Assembly (NCBI RefSeq): GCF_003253565.1
Contig: NZ_QKUF01000001.1
Span: forward strand, 1,135,867-1,199,866
Reading direction: 5' to 3'
Length of the DNA stretch: 64,000 nt
DNA from: Thermosporothrix hazakensis
GTDB taxonomy: Bacteria; Chloroflexota; Ktedonobacteria; Ktedonobacterales; Ktedonobacteraceae
Shown here: one piece after another, positions 9,927 through 18,306 of the stretch
Layout: each line of letters starts with the position of its first letter
Position numbering within the stretch: the stretch's first letter is position 1
Notes under the pieces: generated by a model
The model's database searches: none
What the model saw: only the letters and a program-made list of their open reading frames with translations
Told to the model about the DNA's origin: nothing
Program-made: the position numbers and the translations under genes

Positions 9927-11789
9927 ATGCCCACATGCCCAAAGAACACGAGCAGAGTGTCTCTGAAAGAGTTGTTTCTACCTGTCAGTATTCTGCTCAC
10001 CCTCATCGGGACAGCGCTGCTTCAGTGCCTGTATACGCCTCCGCTTCAGGCGCTGACTCCGCTGACTATCCCGGGTTCGCTCTCCCCCCTGCTCCCCGTT
10101 AGCCTGCTCAAAGGAGAGAGCCAGAGCACGCAACCACTTACTATTTCCCTCGGTTTTCGTCCGCGCAACGAAGATCTGTTCAACGCCTATATCGAAACTC
10201 TGAATGCGGGTGGATCGCCCCCCATGCTGACATCACAGCAGTTCAACGCGCTTTTTGCCCCTAATGAAAGCGCCTATCAGCAAGTTCGGGCCTATCTTGA
10301 AAGCGCTGGCTTTCACGTTCAGAACACCTACCAGCACCGATTGCTCCTGACCGCCACAGGTACCGCTGAACAGGCAGAACAAACCTTTGGCGTCAATATT
10401 CAGAATTATGCCGCGCCAGATGGCCATCAGTACTACGCAACGAATCGTGAACCCCGCTTGCCAGCACGGTTAGCCTCATTTATCTCCGGTATTACCGGAC
10501 TCAATAACGCGATTCAATGGGAGCACAGCACCCGTATCACAGCTCGCCCCCTTGAGAAAAGCGCCCGTGGGGCAGAGCTCGGCTGCCCGGGCCCTGGAGA
10601 ACGCTATTATCTTCCCGAGCAGATCGCCCGGGCCTACGGCTTCGATTCACTATATGAGCGGGGCCTGCGTGGAGAAGGACAGACCATCGCCCTCTTTGAG
10701 CTTGATGATTACTCGACCACCGATCTTGATACCTATAGTGCCTGCTATGGAGACAGCCAGACCTCTATTGAACAGGTTCTTGTTGGCAACGGCCCGGAGC
10801 GCAGCGGCCCCGGCTTACTGGAAGTCGAGCTTGATGCGGAACAGGTATTGAGTATGGCCCCGGGTCTTCGTACCCTGAAAATCTATGAAGCATCCAATAC
10901 GCCCGCTGGCGTGCTGGACGCCTGGAGCCGCATTGTTGAAGACCGCGTGCCGGTCGTCAGCAATAGTTGGGGTGTCTGTGAGGATCTGGCAGATCCAGCA
11001 ATGCTCAAACAGGAAAACACCCTCTTGAAGGCCGCCGCCCTTCAGGGTCAGAGCATTTTTGTTGCCTCGGGCGATAGTGGTAGTTCCGCCTGCGCGCATG
11101 CCAATCCAGCGCTGAAGCAGCTCAATGTCAGTGATCCCGCCTCTCAGCCCTTTGTAACAGCAGTGGGAGGAACCAGCCTGGAATTGAACAGCGACTCAAC
11201 CTATAAAAGCGAATCCGTCTGGAATCATCCGACTGAAAACACGCCCTCACCTCGCATCGGAGCCTCAGGAGGCGGAATCAGCCACTACTGGGCAGCTCCT
11301 TCCTGGCAACAAGCGCCCGGAGTGATTAACCCGCATACAAGCGCGGCCCCCTGCCAGGCCGGCAACGGGCGCATCTGCCGTCAGATTCCCGATATCGCCT
11401 TGCATGCCGATGCAAGTAAGGGTTACCTGATTTATTGCTCGGTCCCATCAGCAGGCTGCAACAAAATGAAGCCCTGGCTCGCAGTTGGTGGCACCTCGGC
11501 AGGCGCTCCTATCTGGGCGGCCTTTACCGCTATTACCAATCAACAGTTACAGAAACATGGGGGAGGTCGTGTCGGCTTCTTGAATCCCCTGCTCTACAGA
11601 CTGGCCTCCAATCCGGCAAGCTATCAGGCCGCCTTCCACGACATCACAACCGGCAACAACGACTTCAACGGCTGGCATCAGGGAACATATCCAGCCACCC
11701 GCAACTATGATCTCGCGACCGGCTTAGGCAGCCTTAAGGCCGATCAGCTCCTCTCCTATCTGGTCCAGTTGCGGCAAACGAGACGATAA
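9927..11789 (+). CDS. S53 family peptidase (sedolisin / pro-kumamolisin type), exported
   Basis: A 620-residue secreted acid serine-carboxyl protease. A hydrophobic N-terminal segment (residues 13-40) is a signal peptide or anchor. A pro-kumamolisin activation domain follows (about 65-195; ISLGFRPRNEDLFNAYIETL), then the S53 catalytic domain (about 225-615). The catalytic set is visible: E299 and D303 in EVELDAEQ, the oxyanion Asp in VASGDSGSS, and S524 in GGTSAGAPIWAA. The C-terminal DITTGNNDFNGW matches the family's calcium-binding region. The start follows GGGAGG at 9908-9913 with rather long spacing. Such enzymes are usually self-activating at acid pH and serve extracellular protein degradation. 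It is monocistronic, convergent with the next gene, and shares a terminator with it. Confidence 0.93.
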   Translation: MPTCPKNTSRVSLKELFLPVSILLTLIGTALLQCLYTPPLQALTPLTIPGSLSPLLPVSLLKGESQSTQPLTISLGFRPRNEDLFNAYIETLNAGGSPPMLTSQQFNALFAPNESAYQQVRAYLESAGFHVQNTYQHRLLLTATGTAEQAEQTFGVNIQNYAAPDGHQYYATNREPRLPARLASFISGITGLNNAIQWEHSTRITARPLEKSARGAELGCPGPGERYYLPEQIARAYGFDSLYERGLRGEGQTIALFELDDYSTTDLDTYSACYGDSQTSIEQVLVGNGPERSGPGLLEVELDAEQVLSMAPGLRTLKIYEASNTPAGVLDAWSRIVEDRVPVVSNSWGVCEDLADPAMLKQENTLLKAAALQGQSIFVASGDSGSSACAHANPALKQLNVSDPASQPFVTAVGGTSLELNSDSTYKSESVWNHPTENTPSPRIGASGGGISHYWAAPSWQQAPGVINPHTSAAPCQAGNGRICRQIPDIALHADASKGYLIYCSVPSAGCNKMKPWLAVGGTSAGAPIWAAFTAITNQQLQKHGGGRVGFLNPLLYRLASNPASYQAAFHDITTGNNDFNGWHQGTYPATRNYDLATGLGSLKADQLLSYLVQLRQTRR

Positions 11790-11808
11790 CACTTGCACAA
11801 AACGAAAA

Positions 11809-11835
11809 AGGGAGCTGCCCCGGCAGGCGCTCCCT
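11809..11835. terminator. Bidirectional terminator hairpin
   Basis: AGGGAGC...GCTCCCT arms (11809-11815 and 11829-11835) with an inner GCC/GGC pairing. On the minus strand it is followed by a T-run, so it ends the 11857-12822 gene best and also follows the protease. Confidence 0.7.
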
Positions 11836-11856
11836 CTGTCTTTCTCATTACCAGGT

Positions 11857-12822
11857 TCATGGCAGTTGCCAGACCTTTGCATCCGTAAACTGGGCGCTGG
11901 TAATGGAATCTTCATTGACAACGACAACCCCTACGTGTCCGGTCGTAAAGGTAGAATCGTTTGCCTCGTTGAGCAATTGGCCATTGGTAAACAACTGAAT
12001 CTTGCTCCCGACAGCGGTCACGCCAAGGCGGATCGGGCCTTGCGCGTCGAAGTTTGCAATGGTGCCTTTCACGATTGTCGTCATGCGATCGGCTTTACTA
12101 TACTTGCTCAGCGAATAATACCCATCAGTATAGATCATGAAGAGATAATACCGGCTTTCACTTACATTGGAGCGGAATGCAATGCCGCCACCCGCCCCTG
12201 TAAGGTTCTTCATCGTGACCTCAAACGAGAAATCCGAGAAATTCTGCTTGGTCGCTGTGCAGGCAGCAAAGGTCTTGGTATTCAGCACATGATCCGTATA
12301 AGTACCATTTTGAAAGGCACAATACTCGTCAGTGAGCCACTGATTCCCCTTGTTATTATCCGTCAAGGGATCATCCAGAACCAGGTTTGAGCTAAACGGA
12401 AAGTGGGTGGCGAGATAGGTTGCGGTCGCCTGCACCTGTGCGGTTGCGGTCGCCTGCTCATTCTTCGTCTGCGCGGTTGCGGTCGCGTTGATATTATTCT
12501 GATTGGTGACATACAGAGCTCCACCGATGGCCGACGCAGAAACAACCAGCAAAATACAGACCGCCACAATAATAAACACAGTGCGTTTGCCCGATGGCCG
12601 CTTTGGAGGAGGGCCCATCGGAGGCATCGGAGTATAGGTAGGGCCGGGAGTGGGCACCGGTCCATACTGAGGCGATGATGTCCCCATATGTGAGGGATAT
12701 GCTGGCTGCGTATACGGGTTATATGGATCAACCGGGTTACCCTCTGGTGACGGTTGACCGCTGCCATAATTGGTCTGCGGCTGATATGGACCTGGTTGCT
12801 GGGGGTTCGGCTGATAATTCAT
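11857..12822 (-). CDS. Membrane-anchored protein with proline-rich cytoplasmic tail and jelly-roll-like domain
   Basis: A 321-residue protein. The N-terminal 80 residues are Pro/Gln/Tyr/Gly-rich and probably disordered; a membrane segment follows (RTVFIIVAVCILLVVSASAI), then a short Thr/Ala/Gln linker and an extracytoplasmic domain of about 190 residues beginning SSNLVLDDPLTDNNKGNQW. That domain (SDFSFEVTMKNLTGAGGGIA, YYLFMIYTDGYYSLSKYSK, LGVTAVGSKIQLFTNGQLLN) resembles the concanavalin-like/DUF1080 jelly-roll fold, often sugar-binding. Start at ATG 12822 is supported by GAGGAG; the frame extends 13 codons further but without a ribosome-binding site. The ligand is unknown. Confidence 0.8.
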   Translation of the reverse strand: MNYQPNPQQPGPYQPQTNYGSGQPSPEGNPVDPYNPYTQPAYPSHMGTSSPQYGPVPTPGPTYTPMPPMGPPPKRPSGKRTVFIIVAVCILLVVSASAIGGALYVTNQNNINATATAQTKNEQATATAQVQATATYLATHFPFSSNLVLDDPLTDNNKGNQWLTDEYCAFQNGTYTDHVLNTKTFAACTATKQNFSDFSFEVTMKNLTGAGGGIAFRSNVSESRYYLFMIYTDGYYSLSKYSKADRMTTIVKGTIANFDAQGPIRLGVTAVGSKIQLFTNGQLLNEANDSTFTTGHVGVVVVNEDSITSAQFTDAKVWQLP

Positions 12823-13707
12823 AATACACTGCTCCTCGAACGTGAAAAATGTCAATCTCAAGCGAGATAACTAAAATCCTGACTTGCCAGATGGGTCGTT
12901 TTCTCCCTTAGAGACGCTTGGTCGCAAGTGAAGAGCAGCGGTGTGCTGTTTCCCCTGGGAAAAACAAGCGTCCTCACCCGCCAGAAAATCTGACATGCCC
13001 CCCCACGTTCTCCCCCCCGCAAATTGATCAATATATATGTACAATAGCGTAGAAAGAAACAGAATCATATGAACTACTTCACAGATGAGCAGGAGCGTTC
13101 TGGCATTCTGCTTTCGGTGCGCCTCTACACACAAAACGACAGACATCCAACACTTCTATTTATACCTGAGGAGATAGCGGAAAACAACACCGGAGATACA
13201 CAGGGAGAACTTCTTTCTGAAATAGCGTTTTTTTTTCAGAACACAGGTTATCTCGCAACGAGCTCTACCATAGAGAGAGAGGCGCTTACGCTTCTGTGGC
13301 GAATACCAATACCTTCCAGACAAAGGCAAGTTAGCCGATGAAGAGAAAACAGCGCCGTTCTTCCTTAAAAACAAAACACTTCACTTTTCCCACAAAAAGA
13401 CACAGTTACGTTGTGCTTTCTCTCTTGTATGATATTTTTTCAGATCTCCCATTTCGTCATAGAGGGACTTGAGAATACTATAAAAAGAATGCAGGAGGGA
13501 GTCAATTGGAGCAAGCATGAAGTAAACACACAACTATTTCTTCTTAAAGAAACCTGTCACTGCACCATTCATGCTTTATTTTCGCACAAGCAATGTCCAT
13601 ACCATTTTTATTTTTTACTACATCTTTTCCTGACAAAGATCCGAAACTTTATACTAGAGAAGACCCTGGTTGCAGGATTTCAGGAATGCTAGAACAGGAG
13701 CAACACC
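12823..13707. other. AT-rich gap with no confident gene
   Basis: About 880 bases. Two plus-strand frames (13069-13341, 90 aa; 13411-13692, 93 aa) are open but lack good ribosome-binding sites and recognisable domains. The stretch must contain promoters for the divergent flanking genes; I could not assign one with confidence. Confidence 0.5.
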
Positions 13708-14286
13708 GTGGGCTGTATGGTTGATTTACTGGTCGCCCGACGTCACCCTGGTACCATCAGTCGCCAGAGCATTGAAGCGCTTTTTTCTGCGCTTATAGAG
13801 GAGCAGATTGTCACCCTGCCATGCGCACTACTCAGCGGTGACCTTGAAATCAACTCCTCGCTCAGCATCGCTCATTTGAATTTGCACCTCGCACCACAGA
13901 TTCAAAAACCGATCGTAGCAGAGGGTAAAGAAATCATTGTTCATTATCATGGGAAAGAGCCAACAGCGCTGCTCCATGCCCTGCACGACCTTCCCTATGA
14001 AAAAAGCAATCTATGTTTCTGGTTTACAGGCTTTCATCCAGATTTTATAGCACGTCATCCGTCATTCGCCAAAATGACAGATGTTTTATTGTTTGCTCTC
14101 ACCACTCCGCATATGCTACATTGCATTGACGTCACAACCTTTTATTCCAGCCCAATCTACTATGTGCGCTACGGCCTCAGAGCAATGGGACACAAAAAAG
14201 CCGATCTTCAGGGGACCCGGCTTCTCTCATTGTTACAGCAGAGTTTCGGCGCAGAAATAATTGTAGACTACGACGTTTTACCGTAG
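13708..14286 (+). CDS. Hypothetical protein, 192 aa
   Basis: I do not recognise this protein. The GTG start at 13708 is preferred because CAGGAG (13695-13700) stands seven bases upstream; the next in-frame ATG is nine bases later and poorly spaced. It has no signal peptide or clear membrane segment. The sequence is a mixed alpha/beta globular type with clusters such as EIIVHYHGKEPTALLHALHD and CFWFTGFHPDFIARHPSFAK and many His and aromatic residues. A clean rho-independent terminator follows directly, so it is a monocistronic unit. The surrounding non-coding DNA is more AT-rich than the rest of the window. Confidence 0.68.
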   Translation: MGCMVDLLVARRHPGTISRQSIEALFSALIEEQIVTLPCALLSGDLEINSSLSIAHLNLHLAPQIQKPIVAEGKEIIVHYHGKEPTALLHALHDLPYEKSNLCFWFTGFHPDFIARHPSFAKMTDVLLFALTTPHMLHCIDVTTFYSSPIYYVRYGLRAMGHKKADLQGTRLLSLLQQSFGAEIIVDYDVLP

Positions 14287-14306
14287 AGGGTCACCCGCCC
14301 GATCGG

Positions 14307-14341
14307 GGATCGCCAGGCTATCCGACTGGCGATCCTTTTTT
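14307..14341 (+). terminator. Rho-independent terminator after the 192-aa gene
   Basis: Perfect 10-base stem GGATCGCCAG (14307-14316) / CTGGCGATCC (14326-14335), nine-base loop, followed by six T. Confidence 0.88.
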
Positions 14342-14422
14342 CTCTGCCCTTGTCATTCCCCCTACAGAACGCTATACTAACCTTGCCTGACAAACGAAAA
14401 GCAAGAGGGAACAGGGTACACG

Positions 14423-15181
14423 ATGAATAGTTACGATCCGATAGCGACTTTTTATGATATAGAGCATGCGCACTTTGTTGAAGATCTGGACATGTATCAC
14501 AACTACGCTGAACTCGGTGGAGGCTCGATTCTAGAGCTGGCCTGTGGAAGTGGGAGGGTATTGCTTCCGCTGGCCGAAGATGGCTACGAGGTTACCGGCG
14601 TCGATACCTCGGCCCAGATGCTAGAACGGGCGCAACAGGCGCTGGCAGAAGCTGGCGTTGCTCAGCGTGTAACCCTTGTTCAACAGGACATCAGTCAACT
14701 TACCCTGGGAAAGAAGTTTCATCTGGCGTTTATTGCCCTGGGCTCATTCGCCCATATCACGACGCGCGCCAAACAGCAGCAGACCCTCGCAGCCATTCGA
14801 GCGCACCTGAATCCGGGCGGCACCTTTCTCCTTGATTTGAGCAACAGCGATATTCGCTATATGGAGAATATGGGCGGCCAGTTGATTCATCAGGGAACAT
14901 GGAAGCTGGAAGATGGCTCAATGCTCACCCACTTTGTCAGCCCCGCCGCCTCCACAGATCGACATCTGCTGGAATTGACACATTTCTATGATTGCTATAC
15001 GCAGGGCGGCCCGATCCAGCGCACAACCACTACAACCTATCACTACCTGTTTGAACGCAGCGAAATTGAGCTTCTGTTAGAGCAGGCAGGCTTCACCATC
15101 AAAGAGATACTTGGCGACTATGACTTCAGCCCCTTCCGGCTCGATAGTCCCCGCCTGATCTGCGTCGCGACGACCCGCTAG
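14423..15181 (+). CDS. Class I SAM-dependent methyltransferase
   Basis: A 252-residue small-molecule-type methyltransferase. SAM motif I is ILELACGSGRVLLPLAEDGY, followed by the acidic VTGVDTSAQMLERA and the motif IV-like FHLAFIALGSFAHI. The C-terminal half (about 150-250) is a beta-rich extension (HFYDCYTQGGPIQRTTTTTY) seen in methyltransferases of the UbiE/Methyltransf_25 group. The substrate cannot be told. An AGAGGGAACAGGG stretch precedes the start. It is followed 17 bases later by the endonuclease V gene, so the two are likely an operon, though a functional tie is not evident. Confidence 0.88.
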   Translation: MNSYDPIATFYDIEHAHFVEDLDMYHNYAELGGGSILELACGSGRVLLPLAEDGYEVTGVDTSAQMLERAQQALAEAGVAQRVTLVQQDISQLTLGKKFHLAFIALGSFAHITTRAKQQQTLAAIRAHLNPGGTFLLDLSNSDIRYMENMGGQLIHQGTWKLEDGSMLTHFVSPAASTDRHLLELTHFYDCYTQGGPIQRTTTTTYHYLFERSEIELLLEQAGFTIKEILGDYDFSPFRLDSPRLICVATTR

Positions 15182-15198
15182 TATGAGGAAAGAGAGAG

Positions 15199-15912
15199 AT
15201 GCAAGAAAGCTTACATAAATGGAACCTGACCCCAGAAGAAGCGATTGCCCTTCAACGTGAGCTGGCTCAACGCGTGATTCTTCAGGATCATGTAGGCGAT
15301 GTGCGCTTTATCGCTGGTGTGGACATGGCGATTCGGAAAGAAACCGAGATGGCCCGCGCAGCAATCGTTCTGCTTTCCTATCCAGAGCTGGAAATCATCG
15401 AGAAACACGTGCACGAAGAGCCGCTACGCATGCCCTACGTTCCCGGTCTGCTCTCTTTTCGCGAAGCACCCAGTCTGCTCGAAGTCTTCAAGAAGCTGCG
15501 CCAGCGTCCTGATCTGATCATGGCTGATGGACAGGGCATTGCTCACCCTCGCCGAATCGGCATTGCCTCCCACCTCGGCCTCTGGCTGAACATCCCTACT
15601 ATCGGTTGTGCCAAGTCGTTGCTTGTCGGAAAATACAATAGCAAGGAGCTTGGGGAAGAAGCCGGATCATGGGTTCCGCTCATTGACCACGGCGAGACAA
15701 TCGGTGCGGTTGTTCGTACCCGTAGCCGAGTGAAACCCATGTTTATCTCACCAGGCCACCTGGTCAGCCTGGAAACAAGCATCCGCTATGTACTTGCCAC
15801 GACAAAAGGCTACCGCTTGCCCGAACCAACTCGCCAGGCCGACAAGCTCTCGAAAGAAAAAACCTGGATGGAACCCGCCGAGCCCGAGGAACAGCAAAGC
15901 CTCTGGCAGTAG
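15199..15912 (+). CDS. nfi: Endonuclease V (deoxyinosine 3'-endonuclease)
   Basis: A 237-residue nuclease that nicks DNA near deoxyinosine and starts repair of deaminated adenine. Family motifs are clear: FIAGVDMAIRKE (first metal-binding Asp), PYVPGLLSFREAPSLLE (containing the catalytic Glu), and DLIMADGQGIAHPRRIGIAS (second Asp and the HPR loop). The product is at the normal length with an extra acidic C-terminal tail (EPAEPEEQQSLWQ). GAGGAAAGAGAGAG supplies a strong ribosome-binding site. The gene is probably co-transcribed with the preceding methyltransferase. Confidence 0.95.
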   Translation: MQESLHKWNLTPEEAIALQRELAQRVILQDHVGDVRFIAGVDMAIRKETEMARAAIVLLSYPELEIIEKHVHEEPLRMPYVPGLLSFREAPSLLEVFKKLRQRPDLIMADGQGIAHPRRIGIASHLGLWLNIPTIGCAKSLLVGKYNSKELGEEAGSWVPLIDHGETIGAVVRTRSRVKPMFISPGHLVSLETSIRYVLATTKGYRLPEPTRQADKLSKEKTWMEPAEPEEQQSLWQ

Positions 15913-15948
15913 CCCTATCCGCTGCCAACCAAACAGCGATGCAGGGCC

Positions 15949-17139
15949 TTATGCTTCTGCATCCTGTCCCTTATAGATTGGCACGGTAAAATAGAACGTG
16001 GTGCCTTTATCAACGACCGAATCAAAGCTGATAGCGCCTCCATGCTGCTCAACAATTAACTTCGCAATTGGGAGTCCCAGACCATAGCCGCCCATCTTCG
16101 ACTGCTGACTATGGTTTGATTGATAAAAACGTTCAAATACATGGGGGCGATCCTCCGGCGGGATACCATAGCCGGTATCAATCACGGAGATCATCTGAAA
16201 ACGATCATCGTGCTTGCGCGTCGTAATCGTGACCGTTCCACCCGGCGGTGTAAACTTGATGGCATTTGTCACCAGATTGTTCAGTACCTGCTTGATTCTC
16301 TGTGGATCAATGTAGAGTGGTGGCGTCTCAGGCGAGATATTATGACAGAGAATCACGCTGGCCTTGATTGCCTGCGGCTGCAAGCTCTGGATCACCTGCG
16401 AGACCAGCGCACGAAGATGCACCTTCTGCGGCTTGATCTCGAACTGTCCCAGATCCGAGCGCGTCATAAACAGAATATCTTCTACGATCGAGATAAGCTG
16501 CTGCACCCCTTCCTGCGTATACCCCAGATAGAGGTGCTGTTCCTCGGTTAACGCGCCCATATGGCCCTGTAACAGTAGCTCGATAAAGCCATGCACCGAG
16601 TTGAGCGGTGTGCGTAGCTCATGCGAGACCATCGAAACAAAATTCGCCCGCACCTGATTGGCAACCTTTAACGCGGACAGGTCACGAGCGGTAAAGACAG
16701 CCAGCCGAGTCTCTTCATTCAACAGCGGGGTGACGCTGGTCGAGACCTCACACTGTGCCGCAACCTCTGTTCCAAAAATCAGCTCTTCATTGGGAAGTGC
16801 CCGCTGCTCCTGCAACACCCGCATCAGGGGACAGCTTGAGGTTCCACAGAGCTCCATGTGGTTCATATTTTTACAGCGCAACACCTCGGTACAGCGTTTG
16901 CCAAGCGCATCTGTCCTCGAACAGTGCAGCGTCTTCTCTGCCGTCGGGTTCAGATCGCGCACCAGAAAGTGCTCGTCGAGGATAAAGATGGCATCAGGCG
17001 TCAAGCGCATGAATGCCTGCATATCGAAAGGCACATGAGCCAGCATCCGTGGCTCCTCTCTTGCGCAGCTCTCTCTGTTTTCGCTGTCAATGGGGACAAC
17101 GCACTGCTTATCCCCTTGCTTTGATACTCGCTTCCGCAC
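15949..17139 (-). CDS. PAS-domain sensor histidine kinase with cysteine cluster
   Basis: A 396-residue soluble kinase: no membrane segment is seen. A PAS domain spans about residues 40-150 and includes a cysteine cluster, C83, C89, C98 and C103 (RCTEVLRCKNMNHMELCGTS), the type that may bind an Fe-S cluster or act as a redox switch. The HisKA domain has the phosphoacceptor H173 in FVSMVSHELRTPLNS; the ATPase domain shows the N-box NNLVTNAIKF and G-boxes DTGYGIP and GGYGLGLPIAK. It starts at GTG 17139, nine bases after the response regulator stop, so it forms a two-component operon with that gene. The ligand is unknown; redox or oxygen sensing is inference. Confidence 0.92.
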   Translation of the reverse strand: MRKRVSKQGDKQCVVPIDSENRESCAREEPRMLAHVPFDMQAFMRLTPDAIFILDEHFLVRDLNPTAEKTLHCSRTDALGKRCTEVLRCKNMNHMELCGTSSCPLMRVLQEQRALPNEELIFGTEVAAQCEVSTSVTPLLNEETRLAVFTARDLSALKVANQVRANFVSMVSHELRTPLNSVHGFIELLLQGHMGALTEEQHLYLGYTQEGVQQLISIVEDILFMTRSDLGQFEIKPQKVHLRALVSQVIQSLQPQAIKASVILCHNISPETPPLYIDPQRIKQVLNNLVTNAIKFTPPGGTVTITTRKHDDRFQMISVIDTGYGIPPEDRPHVFERFYQSNHSQQSKMGGYGLGLPIAKLIVEQHGGAISFDSVVDKGTTFYFTVPIYKGQDAEA

Positions 17140-17148
17140 CCTGACCCC

Positions 17149-17862
17149 CTATCTCCCAACAAACTTATAGCCGATTCCGCGCACCGAAAGAATATACTGC
17201 GGCTTCTCGGCATCTGTTTCAAGTTTCACCCGGAGACGGCGTATATAGACATCAACAATGTTGCTGTTGTTCTCGTTATCGTTCCATACCTCCGCAAGCA
17301 ATTGCTCACGATTGACCACCTGACCAGCACTACTCATCAATACACGTAGCACGTGCATCTCGGTCGGGGTAAGAGTGACGGCATGCTTTCCCCCGATCAC
17401 CACCCTGAGTTCAGCAGGGAAGAGTTCTAGCTGTCCGACGCGGATACTTTGATTGCTCCCTTTACCATTCTTTTTGATCCGCCGCATCACCGCCTGCACC
17501 CGAGCAACCAGTTCCTGATGATTATACGGCTTACAGATATAATCATCCGCACCAATGTTGAAGCCCTGCAATTTGGCCTCAATAGTGTCCTGGGCGGTCA
17601 TAAAAATAAGGGGGATCTCGTATCCTTCAGCCCGAAGCTTCGCAGAGAACTCAAACCCGTTAATATAGGGCATGGTCACATCAAGGATCAATAGGTCCGG
17701 CTCACGCTTCTGTATCATCTGCAATGCACCACGCGGGTTATCCGCGGTTTCCACCTCATACCCTTCTTTGGTCAGTACAAACTGAACCAGCGTGTTCGCA
17801 AAGCGATCGTCGTCAACGACAAGGATGTACACGGTTTTCCCCTCTTCCTGTTCTTCAGGCAC
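17149..17862 (-). CDS. OmpR/PhoB-family response regulator
   Basis: A 237-residue regulator, the usual length. The receiver domain (about 10-125) has the acidic pocket VVDDD, phosphoacceptor D61 in LLILDVTMPYING, the conserved Thr in PLIFMTAQD and Lys in DDYICKPYNHQE. The C-terminal winged helix (about 140-235) shows LTPTEMHVLRVLMSSAGQVV and VDVYIRRLRVKLE. It is the first gene of a two-component operon with the cysteine-cluster kinase. A promoter with a palindromic operator about 410 bases upstream may drive it. Confidence 0.94.
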   Translation of the reverse strand: MPEEQEEGKTVYILVVDDDRFANTLVQFVLTKEGYEVETADNPRGALQMIQKREPDLLILDVTMPYINGFEFSAKLRAEGYEIPLIFMTAQDTIEAKLQGFNIGADDYICKPYNHQELVARVQAVMRRIKKNGKGSNQSIRVGQLELFPAELRVVIGGKHAVTLTPTEMHVLRVLMSSAGQVVNREQLLAEVWNDNENNSNIVDVYIRRLRVKLETDAEKPQYILSVRGIGYKFVGR

Positions 17863-18302
17863 TCCACGCCTGTGTGGTTACTTCCGCACTCCTTAACCGA
17901 CCGATACATAAGACGACCAACATGCACTGGTACAGAGCATTCCTATCTGTACAACGGATTCCAGTCACAGACACTTCCACCTCCATACGCTTGCTTTCCT
18001 TTGTTTTTCCACCCACGCCGCCACAACACGCATTACAGCCTCGACGCGAGTGTTGAGAAGAGGTGTGTGGGCTTGCTCCTTCTTTCATGGAATGCTCAGT
18101 TGCACGTTCCATGAACGCGAGGAATACGGCCTCCACAACCTCCGTTCCATTCCCCAGACAGTTCTGTGATACAGCACTAGAAATGCATGAATACGCATAG
18201 AGCCGGTCGCACGCACGGGGGAACACATGAAACCGTTCTCTGCTCTATTCGTCTATTCTGAGCTCTATGCTTGTGTATGGTACACACAATTTGCGGAAAA
18301 TG
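17863..18302. other. 440-base gap upstream of the two-component operon
   Basis: No convincing gene on either strand. It holds a promoter-like element with an inverted repeat near its right end (18271-18306). If that promoter serves the response regulator, the transcript has an unusually long leader of about 400 bases. Confidence 0.5.
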
Positions 18303-18306
18303 TCAA
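18271..18306 (-). promoter_or_regulatory. Promoter with operator-like dyad upstream of the response regulator
   Basis: Minus strand: -35 TTGACA (18301-18306, consensus), 18-base spacer, -10 TACCAT (18277-18282). An inverted repeat TTGTGT-N7-ACACAA (18271-18289) covers the -10, the typical place for a repressor site. The -35 overlaps the end of mnmG. Confidence 0.5.

Noticed and set aside
13069..13692. Two small plus-strand frames (90 and 93 codons)
   Set aside because: AT-rich, weak start signals, no domains.
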